Positions 32,744-41,351 of a stretch of 46,161 nucleotides of DNA are shown one piece after another; within the stretch, counting starts at the first letter, position 1, and every line of letters starts with the position of its first letter. Under the pieces are notes generated by a model that saw only the letters and a program-made list of their open reading frames with translations, was not told the origin of the DNA and searched no databases. Both the position numbers and the translations under genes were made by a program. The DNA comes from Chloroflexota bacterium. Lineage in GTDB: Bacteria > Chloroflexota > Dehalococcoidia > JACQUA01. Where the stretch lies: NCBI GenBank assembly GCA_016210565.1, contig JACQUA010000041.1:1-46161 (forward strand). The letters run 5' to 3'.

Positions 32744-33308
32744 GCAGCTCCTGGCCCGGATAGCCCGTTCCCTGAACGCCCGCCGAATTCCCTACATGGT
32801 GATCGGCGATCAGGCGGTGCTACTCTACGGCGAGCCCAGGCTGACCAGGGACATTGACATCACCCTGGGTGTGGACCATTCCGGTCTCGCCGCCATCCTG
32901 GAATTGATCCGCTCCATGGGTCTCAGAGCATTGCCCGAAAATCCCCAGGAATTCGTGGCGAAAACCAACGTTCTTCCGGCAACCGCCGGGGCGTCCAACC
33001 TCCGCATAGATTTCATCTTCTCCCGCTCCGCTTACGAGAAGGAGGCTCTGGCCAGGGTCAACATAATCAGGCTCGGGAAGACCCAGGTTAACTTCGTTTC
33101 AGCAGAAGACCTCGTCATCCACAAAATAGTCGCCGGCAGACCCAGAGACCTCGAAGATGCGAGGTCAGTCCTGGTAAAACAATCCGGTGAGCGGAAACTC
33201 GACCTGCAATATATCCACAAATGGCTGGCAGAGTTTGACGCGGCTCTCAGCGGGGACTTCACCAGGACATTCAGGAAGATTCTGGCCAACATATCCCACA
33301 AACCGTGA
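32736..33308 (+). CDS. Nucleotidyltransferase-fold protein (AbiEii/DUF6036-like)
   Basis: 190 residues. N-terminal nucleotidyltransferase signature YMVIGDQAVLLYGEPRLTRDIDITL: the usual GG is GD, the DxD pair is present. Later, LRIDFIFS supplies a third acidic residue and VSAEDLVIHKIVAGRPRDLEDARSVL is characteristic of AbiEii/MenT-like families. Such proteins transfer nucleotides to tRNA or proteins, often as toxins. The start overlaps the small upstream gene. A second, different nucleotidyltransferase module lies in the trp operon. Confidence 0.8.
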   Translation: MFKQLLARIARSLNARRIPYMVIGDQAVLLYGEPRLTRDIDITLGVDHSGLAAILELIRSMGLRALPENPQEFVAKTNVLPATAGASNLRIDFIFSRSAYEKEALARVNIIRLGKTQVNFVSAEDLVIHKIVAGRPRDLEDARSVLVKQSGERKLDLQYIHKWLAEFDAALSGDFTRTFRKILANISHKP

Positions 33309-34027
33309 GCGGGGCCGGTCGAGCAGTCGTCCTCAGCCGCTCCGAGCGGGCAGGGATCCCCCCAAGTCCGCGGCGGGCGAAAAGGGGGACACCAACAAAC
33401 AACCTGCAATTCAGACACTGGCGGGGGTCTTGCAGATGCGTAGCGACCCGCGATGTATCGGGGTCGTGCTCGATTGACTGCCACGGTTCGACACCCGCTC
33501 CGCTTTGAGAGAGTCCGCACGGCGGACACTGAGCATGTCCCACATTTCTGCTGGACACAGAGCAAAGGCAGTCCTATGGATTGCCGCTTAACGCAGGCTG
33601 TCACCCTGAGCCGGATCCCTGAGCGAAGCGAAGGGGCAGTCGAAGGGTCTTTTGTCGCGTCGCCGCTCCCAAAGATTCTTCGACTCTCCCGGTTCTATCG
33701 GGACTGGGACTCGTCTTTGCTCAGAGTTTGTGAATTTATTGAAAACCCAGATATGAGCGAGACAACTCGCTAGATAGGGACTAACCAATTTCTTCACAAG
33801 CTCTCAGAATGACACCATCCGGCCGCGTATTTGCATATCTGGCATCTCCCATATTCCAGGACCCTCTGTGTCCAGCGTGCAAGATGTGGGTAAAGATCAG
33901 CGGCGGACAAGGGGGTGTCGCTACGGGGGTTCCCAGTGTCTGACTTGCAGCAACCAACAACAGATGGTATTGACAAACCGGTCATAGCGGTACTACAATG
34001 GTGACATTACTGTAAGGAGGCGATGTC
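33309..34027. repeat. Intergenic repeat region
   Basis: No supported gene. A GAGCGAAG-type module runs at 33600-33650, a TCCCGGTTCTATCGGGA hairpin at about 33687-33703, and a MITE-like element at 33725-33802. AAGGAGG at 34015 is the ribosome site of the next gene. Confidence 0.6.
33725..33802 (+). mobile_element. 78-bp MITE-like element, copy 1
   Basis: Begins AGTTTGTGAA and ends TTCACAAGCT (9 of 10 terminal inverted repeat bases match), has an internal AGCGAG-ACAA-CTCGCT hairpin, and is flanked by CTCAG on both sides (33720-33724 and 33803-33807), consistent with a 5-bp target duplication. An identical-looking copy lies at 46071-46148. No coding capacity. Confidence 0.75.
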
Positions 34028-35383
34028 ATGGTGCGTCAAGTTACCCTGCCAAGCAGCTTGAAGTCCCTCGTCAAACTGGTGGTCGTATCTCTGTTTGTCC
34101 TGAGTATCCTCGCCATCCCGCCGAACGGTACGGTAACAGCCCAGCAACAGCAACCATTAACCTTGCAGGCCTTTAGTTTTCGGATCGTCAAGGCCCCCGT
34201 TCCGGTGAACTCCGACGCCGTCGGCCCTTCCGATGTGCTGTCCGGAAAAAGAGGGTGGCGCTTTGATCTCCAGAACACAGATGGTTCCCCCGTTCCGGTC
34301 ACAAACGCCACCATAAGGGTTGAGAGCAGTCTCAACCCAACACTCTTCCCCGATATTGTCTCTTTTCCGGCCATAGAGTCTACGGCGTCCCTGGCTCCAG
34401 GGCAGACTCTTGCCGGGCCAAGAATGGAGAACAGCAATCTTCCTGCGAGCTTCACACCCGGGTATGCCGCATCCAGGGCAATGAACCCGATGCTGGTTCC
34501 TCCGGGAGGCGGCAGTCAAACGGTCACCGTCAGAGTCAGGCCGGTATACCCAAGGTACGATTACCCCAGGGCGCATATCGTGGTCGGCATAGCTGGCGAT
34601 GTTACTTCCACGTCAAATCCCGATTTGAGCGCCGGTGAGACCCTGGACATGTCTCCAACGCCCCCCTCCAACGGCGCTGTCTGGATGCTCCACGGTGCCA
34701 AGATCGGTAAGGACTACGTTTTCACCGCTGTTCTACAGGTTAATAACGGCTCGGTGAATCCCCTTTTGCATAAGCCCATTGTAACGGTAGAAATGACCTC
34801 TCATCGGGGAGTACCCCTGGATAACATTCCCGGCAGGTCAATCATCACCAATGATGCCGACCTTCAGGGGAGGATCATATATTCCGTTAACGAGGAATCC
34901 GGGGTCTGGCACCGCATCGTAGATGATTACTTCGTTGTGGAATTCGCACAAATCGCCAGAGAGATGCCTCCGGTGAATGTAAGGGTTGACATCAAACCAG
35001 GAAGCGACCCGAACTCCATCAACCTGAACCAGAAGGGCCTGGTTGCCGTGGCCATCCTAACTGTCAGCCCTGGCCAAGCCACCCCGCAGTTCCCGGTAAT
35101 TGATGCGACCAGTCTGAACCCTCAGAACATCCGTATCATGGATGCTGCTGACCACAGGCCGGGCATCTTTCCAAACGGCGCCGCACCGGTGAGGAGCGCC
35201 ACAGAAGATGTGGATGGGGATGGCGACCTGGACCTGGTGCTGCATTTTGAAACTCAGGACCTGGTTGACAAGGGACTGTTTGACAAAGATACCACAAGGG
35301 CAAGGGTGTATGGCCCTGCTGGCCCCGGGGTTCCGCCGACGCGCGTAACCGGCACAGATTCAGTAAATATCGTGGGGAGATAA
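34028..35383 (+). CDS. Secreted protein with a C-terminal VDIKPGS domain
   Basis: 451 residues. Signal peptide (LVKLVVVSLFVLSILAIPPNGTVTAQ), then a ~300-residue beta-rich region without a named domain, and a C-terminal ~110-residue domain: VDIKPGSDPNSINLNQKGLV, VAILTV, DVDGDGDLDLVLHFETQDL. This C-terminal unit is widespread in secreted proteins of environmental bacteria; its DxDGDGDxD loop is of the calcium-binding kind. AAGGAGG is well placed before ATG 34028. It stands alone between repeats and the trp leader. Function unknown; surface or extracellular adhesion is a guess. Confidence 0.82.
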   Translation: MVRQVTLPSSLKSLVKLVVVSLFVLSILAIPPNGTVTAQQQQPLTLQAFSFRIVKAPVPVNSDAVGPSDVLSGKRGWRFDLQNTDGSPVPVTNATIRVESSLNPTLFPDIVSFPAIESTASLAPGQTLAGPRMENSNLPASFTPGYAASRAMNPMLVPPGGGSQTVTVRVRPVYPRYDYPRAHIVVGIAGDVTSTSNPDLSAGETLDMSPTPPSNGAVWMLHGAKIGKDYVFTAVLQVNNGSVNPLLHKPIVTVEMTSHRGVPLDNIPGRSIITNDADLQGRIIYSVNEESGVWHRIVDDYFVVEFAQIAREMPPVNVRVDIKPGSDPNSINLNQKGLVAVAILTVSPGQATPQFPVIDATSLNPQNIRIMDAADHRPGIFPNGAAPVRSATEDVDGDGDLDLVLHFETQDLVDKGLFDKDTTRARVYGPAGPGVPPTRVTGTDSVNIVGR

Positions 35384-35479
35384 TGCTCCTCGACAACTCG
35401 TTTTCACAGACGGACCACAGGCGGAAAGAGAATTTGACAAACCGCAAAACGCTGTGATAATGTTTTGCATCTTAACTTA
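35384..35479. other. Spacer before the trp leader, probable promoter
   Basis: TTGACAAACCGCAAAACGCTGTGATAATG at 35433-35461: TTGACA and a GATAAT-like -10 about 17 bp apart. The promoter of the trp operon is therefore expected to start transcription near 35468. Confidence 0.65.
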
Positions 35480-35815
35480 ATAAGGTAAAAGCTGAGAACA
35501 GGACTAGTAGGCTTCCAGCGAGGCTCAGAGAGCCGGGTAAGGTGTGAGTCCGGCGCTGGCGCAGAAGCTGAATGGGCCTGGGAGCTGCCAGCCCAAAGGG
35601 CAACCGAGTAGGCCGGGCCGGAAAGAGCACCGTTATCAAAGCTCAGGGTATTCACGATAGCCCCCGGGGGCACGGCAGGCCGTGCCGCTACGGCGGACGA
35701 CCGGCGTACCCGCCAATGAGAGGCCAGCGGCTTTCTGTGGAGAAGCTGCTGGCAATAAGGGTGGCACCGCGGAGATTTCATAACCCCGCCCCTTACCGGG
35801 CGGGGTTATTTTTTT
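35480..35815 (+). promoter_or_regulatory. T-box riboswitch leader, tryptophan specific
   Basis: Conserved T-box sequence AAGGGTGGCACCGCGG at 35757-35772, followed by a perfect 10-bp terminator stem AACCCCGCCC/GGGCGGGGTT (35782-35791 and 35798-35807) and a T run. Upstream, stem I has AGTAGG and, at 35571-35575, AATGG: the UGG triplet fits a Trp specifier after the usual GAA-like purines. Uncharged tRNA-Trp would pair with UGG and the T-box bulge, stabilise the antiterminator and allow trp transcription. Confidence 0.93.
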
Positions 35816-35829
35816 ATAAGGACATGGCC

Positions 35830-37479
35830 ATGAGGAACAAAACGAAGTTAGAGGCAGGCCGGGGTCCGGCGGCGGGCCCAGCCCGTCCCACCGGCGCTGC
35901 CCCCACAGGCGGGGACGCCTGTGCCACGCAGGAGTTGCGGACAGGCAGGGACGGGACAGGCGGGGACGGGACAGGCAGGGACGGGACAGGCAGGGACGGG
36001 ACAGGCAGGGACGCCTGTCCTACCGATCTGAAACCTGTCTTCCGGGAGCTTTCGGCGGACCTGGAAACGCCGGTATCGGTCTTCTTGAAGCTGCGCAATA
36101 AGGGGCCGTGCTTCCTCCTGGAAAGCGTGGAAAGGGGCGAGCAGCTTGGCCGGTATTCTTTCATCGGGACCAGTCCGTCGCTGGTCCTCAGGTCCCGGGG
36201 GGACAAGGCCGAGATTGTCAACGGGAAGGCAAGCCAGGAGATTCCCCTAGGGCCACCTTTACAGGGACCAGACGTCCTGCACGTGCTGAAAGGACTCCTC
36301 GCCGGGAGGCAGGTGGCCGGCGCTCCCGGACTGCCGCGTTTCTCCGGCGGCGCCGTGGGATACCTGGGTTACGACGTGGTGAGCTTTTTCGATAAGGTAA
36401 AGGCGCCGGAACGAGACGAACTGGGGCTGCCTTCGGCGGTCTTCATGGTCACGGACACGATGGTCATCTTCGACCACGTCACCCAGAAGATGAAAATAGT
36501 CGCCCACGCCTCCGAAGGCCGGGAAAAGGAGGCCATGGACAAGATCGCAGCCGTGGTCGCCAGCCTGGAGCGACCCGTGCCCCTGCCTTATCTCAACGGC
36601 AGCCTGGACCTTCCGAAGGAGGTCGAATTCCGCTCCAGCTTCTCCAAAGAGGAATTCATGCAAGGCGTGGCCGCGGCCAAGGGCTACATCCGGGCCGGCG
36701 ACGCCTTTCAAATCGTCCTCTCGCAGCGTCTGCAAAGGCAGACCACCGCCGAGCCTTTCAGCATCTACCGGGCGTTGCGCATGCTCAATCCTTCCCCTTA
36801 CATGTTCTACCTGGATTTCCAGGATTTCCAGCTCATCGGGTCCTCTCCCGAGATGCTGGTGAAGCTGGAAGGGGGACAGGCGGAGACCAGGCCCATCGCC
36901 GGCACCAGGCCCAGGGGCCACAGCGAGGCCGAGGACAAGGCAATCATCGCCGACCTGCTGGCTGATCCGAAGGAACGCGCCGAGCACATCATGCTGGTGG
37001 ACCTGGGGCGCAACGACCTGGGCCGCGTCTGCCAGTTCGGCTCCGTCCGCGTGCCCGCCTACATGACCACCGAGAAGTACTCCCACGTAATTCATATCGT
37101 GTCTTCCGTGGTCGGAGAGCTCCGGCCGGACTACGATGCCTACAGCCTGCTGCGGGCCTCCTTCCCCGCGGGTACCCTGACCGGCGCTCCCAAGATTAGG
37201 GCTATGGAGATAATCGCCGAGTTGGAGAAGACGCAGCGTGGTCCTTATGGAGGGGCGGTGGGCTATTTCGGTTTCAGCGGCAACATGGACACCTGCATCA
37301 CCATCCGCACCATTGTCATGAAAGGCGACACCGTCTATCTACAGGGCGGCGCCGGGATCGTCGCCGATTCCGATCCCGAAACGGAGTACCACGAGAGCTT
37401 GAGAAAACTTCAGGCCCTCAAAGAGGCGGTCCGCATCGCGGAAGGAAAGGCCCTGCCGGCCAGGTCCAGCGCGTACTAG
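35830..37479 (+). CDS. trpE: Anthranilate synthase component I
   Basis: 549 residues from ATG 35830 (AAGGA 7 nt upstream; another ATG at 35824). TrpE proper starts at ~72: LKPVFRELSADLETPVSVFLKL, then PCFLLESVE (feedback Trp-binding LLES), DAFQIVLSQRL, SSPEMLVKLEGGQAETRPIAGTRPRG, MLVDLGRNDLGRVC and GTLTGAPKIRAMEIIAELE. It makes anthranilate from chorismate using ammonia from TrpG. Residues ~20-70 are an insertion made of a dispersed repeat (five GTGRD-like units). First gene of the T-box-controlled operon. Confidence 0.95.
   Translation: MRNKTKLEAGRGPAAGPARPTGAAPTGGDACATQELRTGRDGTGGDGTGRDGTGRDGTGRDACPTDLKPVFRELSADLETPVSVFLKLRNKGPCFLLESVERGEQLGRYSFIGTSPSLVLRSRGDKAEIVNGKASQEIPLGPPLQGPDVLHVLKGLLAGRQVAGAPGLPRFSGGAVGYLGYDVVSFFDKVKAPERDELGLPSAVFMVTDTMVIFDHVTQKMKIVAHASEGREKEAMDKIAAVVASLERPVPLPYLNGSLDLPKEVEFRSSFSKEEFMQGVAAAKGYIRAGDAFQIVLSQRLQRQTTAEPFSIYRALRMLNPSPYMFYLDFQDFQLIGSSPEMLVKLEGGQAETRPIAGTRPRGHSEAEDKAIIADLLADPKERAEHIMLVDLGRNDLGRVCQFGSVRVPAYMTTEKYSHVIHIVSSVVGELRPDYDAYSLLRASFPAGTLTGAPKIRAMEIIAELEKTQRGPYGGAVGYFGFSGNMDTCITIRTIVMKGDTVYLQGGAGIVADSDPETEYHESLRKLQALKEAVRIAEGKALPARSSAY
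35902..36020. repeat. Dispersed hairpin repeat plus 15-bp tandem repeat within trpE
   Basis: A CACAGGCGGGGACGCCTGTG-type hairpin at 35902-35922, then five units of GGACAGGCAGGGACG (15 bp, in frame) from about 35938, ending in GGCAGGGACGCCTGTCC. The same words occur in non-coding gaps at 42860-42960. Confidence 0.85.
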
Positions 37480-37770
37480 GGGGTTCATAAGGTTCATAAG
37501 GTTTATAAGGTTTGTAAGGTTGGAAGATTCAAGATTCAAGATTCAAGATTCCCCACCCCGGGCTGCCGGCTGCCTAGACTGCTCGACTGCTTGACTGTTC
37601 GACTGCTTGACTGCTCGGCTGCTTGACTGCTCGGCTGCTTGACTGCTTGACTGTTCGACTGCTTGACTGTTCGACTGCTTGACTGCTCGACTGCTTAGAC
37701 TGCTTGACTGCTCGACTGCTTAGACTGCTTGACCGCTTGACTGCTTAGACTGGATAGACTGGAAGGAAAA
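37480..37770. repeat. Short tandem repeats in place of trpG
   Basis: Three consecutive simple arrays: GGTTCATAAGGTTTATAAGG (37483-37520), GATTCAAGATTCAAGATTC (37524-37550) and ~180 bp of degenerate GACTGCTTGACTGCTCG units (37574-37755). No gene is present between trpE and trpD. The ribosome site GGAAGG of trpD follows. Confidence 0.85.
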
Positions 37771-38787
37771 ATGATCAAGGAAGCAATAGCCAAACTGGTG
37801 GAAAGAGAAGACCTCGGCCAGAGCGAGGCCGAAGGCGTCATGGGCGAAATCATGCGGGGCGAGGCGACGCCCAGCCAGATAAGCGGCTTCATCGTCGCGC
37901 TCCGGATGAAGGGCGAGACCATTGACGAGATCGCCGGTTGCGCCGGATCCATGCGGGCCAGCGCTATCAGGGTGACGCCCAAATCCGCCCGGCTGGTGGA
38001 CACCTGCGGCACCGGAGGCGACGGCGCCGGGACTTTCAACGTCTCCACCCTGGCCGCCGTGGTGGCCGCCGGCGGCGGGCTGAAGGTCGCCAAGCATGGC
38101 AACCGTTCGGTATCCAGTCGCTCCGGCTCGGCGGACCTCCTGGAAAGCCTGGGAGTCAAGATCGACCTCGGCCCCGAAGGCGTCGCCCGGTGCATCGATG
38201 AGGCCGGCATCGGCTTTTTGTTCGCGCAGAAGTTCCACCCGGCGATGAAATACGCCGCGCCGACCCGTAAGGAACTCGGCATCAGGACCATCTTCAACAT
38301 CCTTGGCCCCCTGACCAACCCGGCCTTCGCCACGGTCCAGTTGCTGGGGGTCTTCAGCGAAAAGCTCACCGAGCCCCTGGCCGGTGTGCTCCAACGGCTG
38401 GGCAGCGAAAGCGCCCTGGTCGTCCACGGGGAAGGGGGCCTGGACGAACTCACCACCACCGGACTCAGCAAGATAACGCGGCTGCACGGCGGGAAGCTCG
38501 ATACTTTTCATATCGACCCCGTCGACCTGGGACTTCCCCGGGCAACCCTGGCGGACCTGAAAGGAGGAGACCCCGCCGAAAATGCCCGGACCGCGTTAGA
38601 GATCCTGGAAGGCAAGACCGGACCGAAACGGGACATGGTCCTGCTGAACACGGCGGCAGTCTTCGTGGCCGCCGGCACCGCCCCCCATCTCAGGGAAGGC
38701 CTGGCCATAGCCGCTGAGTCCATTGACAAAGGCAAGGCCCGGGAGAAGCTCCAAGTGCTGATCAATCTGAGCCGGCAGTTGCAGTAG
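37771..38787 (+). CDS. trpD: Anthranilate phosphoribosyltransferase
   Basis: 338 residues, the normal length. Glycine-rich PRPP loop LVDTCGTGGDGAGTFNVST (residues ~74-92), KHGNRSVSSRSGSADLLESLG, and FLFAQKFHPAMKYAAPTRKELGIRTIFNILGPLTNPA. It joins anthranilate to phosphoribosyl pyrophosphate. ATG 37771 has GGAAGGAAAA before it. Usually follows trpG or is fused to it; here it follows a repeat-filled gap. Confidence 0.96.
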   Translation: MIKEAIAKLVEREDLGQSEAEGVMGEIMRGEATPSQISGFIVALRMKGETIDEIAGCAGSMRASAIRVTPKSARLVDTCGTGGDGAGTFNVSTLAAVVAAGGGLKVAKHGNRSVSSRSGSADLLESLGVKIDLGPEGVARCIDEAGIGFLFAQKFHPAMKYAAPTRKELGIRTIFNILGPLTNPAFATVQLLGVFSEKLTEPLAGVLQRLGSESALVVHGEGGLDELTTTGLSKITRLHGGKLDTFHIDPVDLGLPRATLADLKGGDPAENARTALEILEGKTGPKRDMVLLNTAAVFVAAGTAPHLREGLAIAAESIDKGKAREKLQVLINLSRQLQ

Positions 38788-38930
38788 ACAAATGACGAAG
38801 TCCGAAGTCCGAATGACCAATCAAATCCGAATGACGAATGACGAACGAGCGCCTTGTTTGAATATTCGGGTTTTGAGCATTGATTCGTCATTCGAGTTTC
38901 GACATAAGTCATTCGCTTTCGGGGTATCGA
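38788..38930. repeat. Short-word array with inverted halves
   Basis: AATGACGAAGTCCGAAGTCCGAATGACC (38790-38820) and the reversed words ATTCGTCATTCGAGTTTCGAC...GTCATTCG (38882-38915) flank a short spacer in the trpD-trpC gap. Confidence 0.7.
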
Positions 38931-38934
38931 CGCA

Positions 38935-39723
38935 GTGTTTATTGATGAAATAGTAGCCAGGGTTCGCTCCCGGCTGGAAGAAAAGAAAAGAGTTCAGCCG
39001 CTGGCTGAAGTCCGGAGGCTGCCGCGGCTGGCGCCGGCCCCCCGGGAGTTCACCGGCGCTCTCCGGAAGGCTGGCTTCGGGATCATCGCCGAGATCAAAA
39101 AGGCATCGCCGGCGAAGGGCTGGCTCCGCGGGGAACTCGACATCATCGCCCAGGCCCGGCTCTATGAGCGGGGTGGGGCTTCGGCCATCTCGGTGCTCAC
39201 CGAGCCGGACTATTTCCACGGCAGCCTTGATGACCTCAAATCGGTCAGAGACGCGGTGAGCCTGCCCGTGCTGCGGAAGGACTTCATCTTCGAGCCCTAC
39301 CAGGTGTACGAGGCGCGGTCCTGCGGCGCGGACGCCGTGCTGCTCATAGCCCGTATCCTGCCTCCCGCCGCCCTCGCGGACCTCATACACCTCACCAGCG
39401 AGTTGAAAATGGCCGCCCTGGTGGAGGTCCACGATGCGCCGGAACTGGAAACCGCCCTGCGCGCCGGGGCGCGACTCATCGGCGTCAATAACCGCAACCT
39501 GGCCGATTTCACCATCGATTTGAACACGACTCTCAAGCTCATGCCCATGATTCCGCCCGGCATCCTGGTTGTCAGCGAAAGCGGCATCTCTACCAGAGAA
39601 CAGGCCGCGATGATGAAAGATGCCGGCGTAAGCGCCATTCTTGTCGGAGAAGCCCTGGTAACAGCCGGAGACCCCGCAGAAAAGATCAAAGAGCTGCTCG
39701 GAAAGTGTCCGCTGTCACCCTGA
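38935..39723 (+). CDS. trpC: Indole-3-glycerol phosphate synthase
   Basis: 262 residues. Conserved IIAEIKKASPAKGWLRGELD, SAISVLTEPDYFHGS, LPVLRKDFIFEPYQVYEARS, LVEVHDAPELETAL, IGVNNRNLADFTIDL and VSESGIST, holding the catalytic Lys and Glu of the barrel. It closes the indole ring from CdRP. A GTG start near the array. No ribosome site is obvious, so it may depend on upstream translation. Confidence 0.96.
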   Translation: MFIDEIVARVRSRLEEKKRVQPLAEVRRLPRLAPAPREFTGALRKAGFGIIAEIKKASPAKGWLRGELDIIAQARLYERGGASAISVLTEPDYFHGSLDDLKSVRDAVSLPVLRKDFIFEPYQVYEARSCGADAVLLIARILPPAALADLIHLTSELKMAALVEVHDAPELETALRAGARLIGVNNRNLADFTIDLNTTLKLMPMIPPGILVVSESGISTREQAAMMKDAGVSAILVGEALVTAGDPAEKIKELLGKCPLSP

Positions 39724-39985
39724 GCCTTAGCCCTGAGCGAAGCGAAGGGACCGGCGAAGGGCCTTTCTCCCGGCCCGTCCGAAGGATCCTTCGACTCTCC
39801 CGATTCTATCGGGACTGACGCTCATCTTCGATTTCAATGACATGAACCTTGTCACCCTGAGCGAAGTCGAAGGGTCTTTCGATGGCATCGATGTCATTCC
39901 ATGTGTCCGGCCGCATTTGGGGCCTGGTGAAGCTCAGAATGACATTGCGTCACGGGCAAGATGCCCGTGATACGGACGCGCACAT
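39724..39985. repeat. Intergenic GAGCGAAG-module cluster
   Basis: Facing modules in the trpC-trpF gap: CTGAGCGAAGCGAAGGGACC (39732), a TCCCGATTCTATCGGGA hairpin (39798-39814), GTCACCCTGAGCGAAGTCGAAGGGTC (39851) and CGTCACGGGCAAGATGCCCGTGATACGG (39950). No gene. Confidence 0.7.
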
Positions 39986-40612
39986 ATGATCAAAGTTAAG
40001 ATCTGCGGCATTACCAACCTTGAGGACGCGCTGATGGCGCTGGAGGCCGGCGCCGACATGCTCGGCTTTATCTTCGCGGCCAGCCCCCGCCAGATAAACC
40101 TGGACCGCGCCCGGGAAATCATCCCGAAGCTGCCGCCGGGGACCAGGACCGTGGGAGTCTTCGTGGACAGCGAAATAGAAACGGTCAGGAGCGTCGCGCA
40201 TATTCTTCAGCTTCACCGGGTCCAGCTTCACGGCGCGGAGCCCCCGGAATATTGCCAGGCTCTCGGCCCGGGGCGGGTAATCAAGGCTTTTCGTGTCCGT
40301 GACGAGACCGTTCTGGACATCATCCCTGCCTACGAAGTCGATGCCCTGCTTCTTGATAGCTACGATCCCTCGAAAGCGGGCGGCACGGGCCGCACCTTCA
40401 ACTGGGACATTGCCAGGGACGCCGGGAAATATGGTAAGATTATCCTTTCCGGGGGGCTGAACCCGGAAAACGTTAAGGAGGCAATAGCGAGGGTAGAGCC
40501 ATACGGCGTGGACGTCTCCAGCGGCGTGGAAACCGCGCCGGGCAAGAAAGATCCGCGGAAGGTCAGGGCGTTCATCAGGGCGGCCAGAGGAGTCGTGAGT
40601 CCGGAGTCTTGA
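39986..40612 (+). CDS. trpF: Phosphoribosylanthranilate isomerase
   Basis: 208 residues. KVKICGITNLEDALMALEAGADMLGFIFA contains the catalytic Cys; VQLHGAEPPEYC, DALLLDSY, GGTGRTFNWDIA, KIILSGGLNPENV and GVDVSSGVETAPGKKDPRKVRAF (Asp) complete the barrel. Catalyses the Amadori rearrangement of PRA to CdRP. In operon order between trpC and an inserted nucleotidyltransferase module. Confidence 0.96.
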   Translation: MIKVKICGITNLEDALMALEAGADMLGFIFAASPRQINLDRAREIIPKLPPGTRTVGVFVDSEIETVRSVAHILQLHRVQLHGAEPPEYCQALGPGRVIKAFRVRDETVLDIIPAYEVDALLLDSYDPSKAGGTGRTFNWDIARDAGKYGKIILSGGLNPENVKEAIARVEPYGVDVSSGVETAPGKKDPRKVRAFIRAARGVVSPES

Positions 40613-40850
40613 GTCTAGAGTCCGTAGCGGCACGCTGCGCGTGCCCCGTAGCCGCACCCCTTGCGGGTGTCGAAAGGCGGGTGGCCAGCCTTCGCAAGAC
40701 AGGGGCAACCTACAGGCGGGGACGCCTGTGCCACCCGTAGCGACACCCCTTGTCCCGACAGGTCGGGATCGAAACCCGGTTGTCAACCAGTGAACGACAG
40801 GGCAAGCCCTGTCGCTACCGGTTCAAGTCAGTCGTTCATGACAAAAGCCC
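40613..40850. repeat. Cluster of hairpin repeats
   Basis: GGCACGCTGCGCGTGCC (40629-40645), a CACCCCTTGCGGGTG hairpin (~40655-40669), a CAGGCGGGGACGCCTG hairpin (~40714), TCCCGACAGGTCGGGA (40753-40768) and CGACAGGGCAAGCCCTGTCG (40795-40814), one family after another. No gene. Confidence 0.75.
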
Positions 40851-41351
40851 GTGAAGAAGACTTTACAGATCATAAATCGGCTTAAGGCCAGAGGTCTGTT
40901 TGAAGACTACGCCCTGGGCGGGGGCATGGGCGCCGTGTACTACATCGAGCCGGTCTTGACCTACGATCTGGACATCTTCATAATCTTGAAAGGAAGCGAC
41001 CGCGGTATTGTCCTGCTGACACCGATATTTGAATACCTGACGTCGCAAGGCTACAAATGGGAGGGCGAACACATCGTTGTTGAGGGCCTTCCCGTCCAGT
41101 TTATTGTGGCCGATGACCTGGAAGAAGAAGCCATCAGAAATGGCAGGGATGTGTTATACCAGGGCGTCAGGACGAAGGTGATGGGACCGGAATATCTCGT
41201 GGCCATATTCCTGAGGACAGGGCGACAGAAGGATATCATCAAAGTGCAGATGCTTTTGAGCCAGGCCGAAATCGACCGGGGCAAGCTAAAGGACATCCTC
41301 GAAAAATACGGCTTGACCGGCAAGTTCCGAAAGGTCGTCCATGCAAAATAA
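40851..41351 (+). CDS. Nucleotidyltransferase-like protein inside the trp operon
   Basis: 166 residues. ALGGGMGAVYYIEPVLTYDLDIFIIL gives the GG/S-like loop and the DxD pair of nucleotidyltransferase-fold proteins; LPVQFIVADDLEEEA and VMGPEYLVAIFLRTGRQKDIIKVQMLL resemble the AbiEii/DUF6036 group. It starts with GTG 40851 and overlaps the following 44-residue gene by 11 bp. It has no role in tryptophan synthesis that I know of. Together with its small partner it is probably a mobile toxin-antitoxin-like cassette. Not closely related by eye to 32736-33308. Confidence 0.75.
   Translation: MKKTLQIINRLKARGLFEDYALGGGMGAVYYIEPVLTYDLDIFIILKGSDRGIVLLTPIFEYLTSQGYKWEGEHIVVEGLPVQFIVADDLEEEAIRNGRDVLYQGVRTKVMGPEYLVAIFLRTGRQKDIIKVQMLLSQAEIDRGKLKDILEKYGLTGKFRKVVHAK

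Noticed and set aside
33187..33773. Several short frames after the nucleotidyltransferase gene
   Set aside because: They consist of repeat-derived sequence and read through the MITE-like element.
37500..37520. TTTGTAAGGTT near the end of trpE as another regulator site
   Set aside because: It belongs to the GGTTTATAAGG word array and lacks the paired TGTMAGG copy at 12 bp.
40795..40835. Possible tRNA suggested by GGTTCAAGTC near 40820
   Set aside because: No acceptor stem or anticodon arm can be built around it; it is part of the hairpin-repeat cluster.
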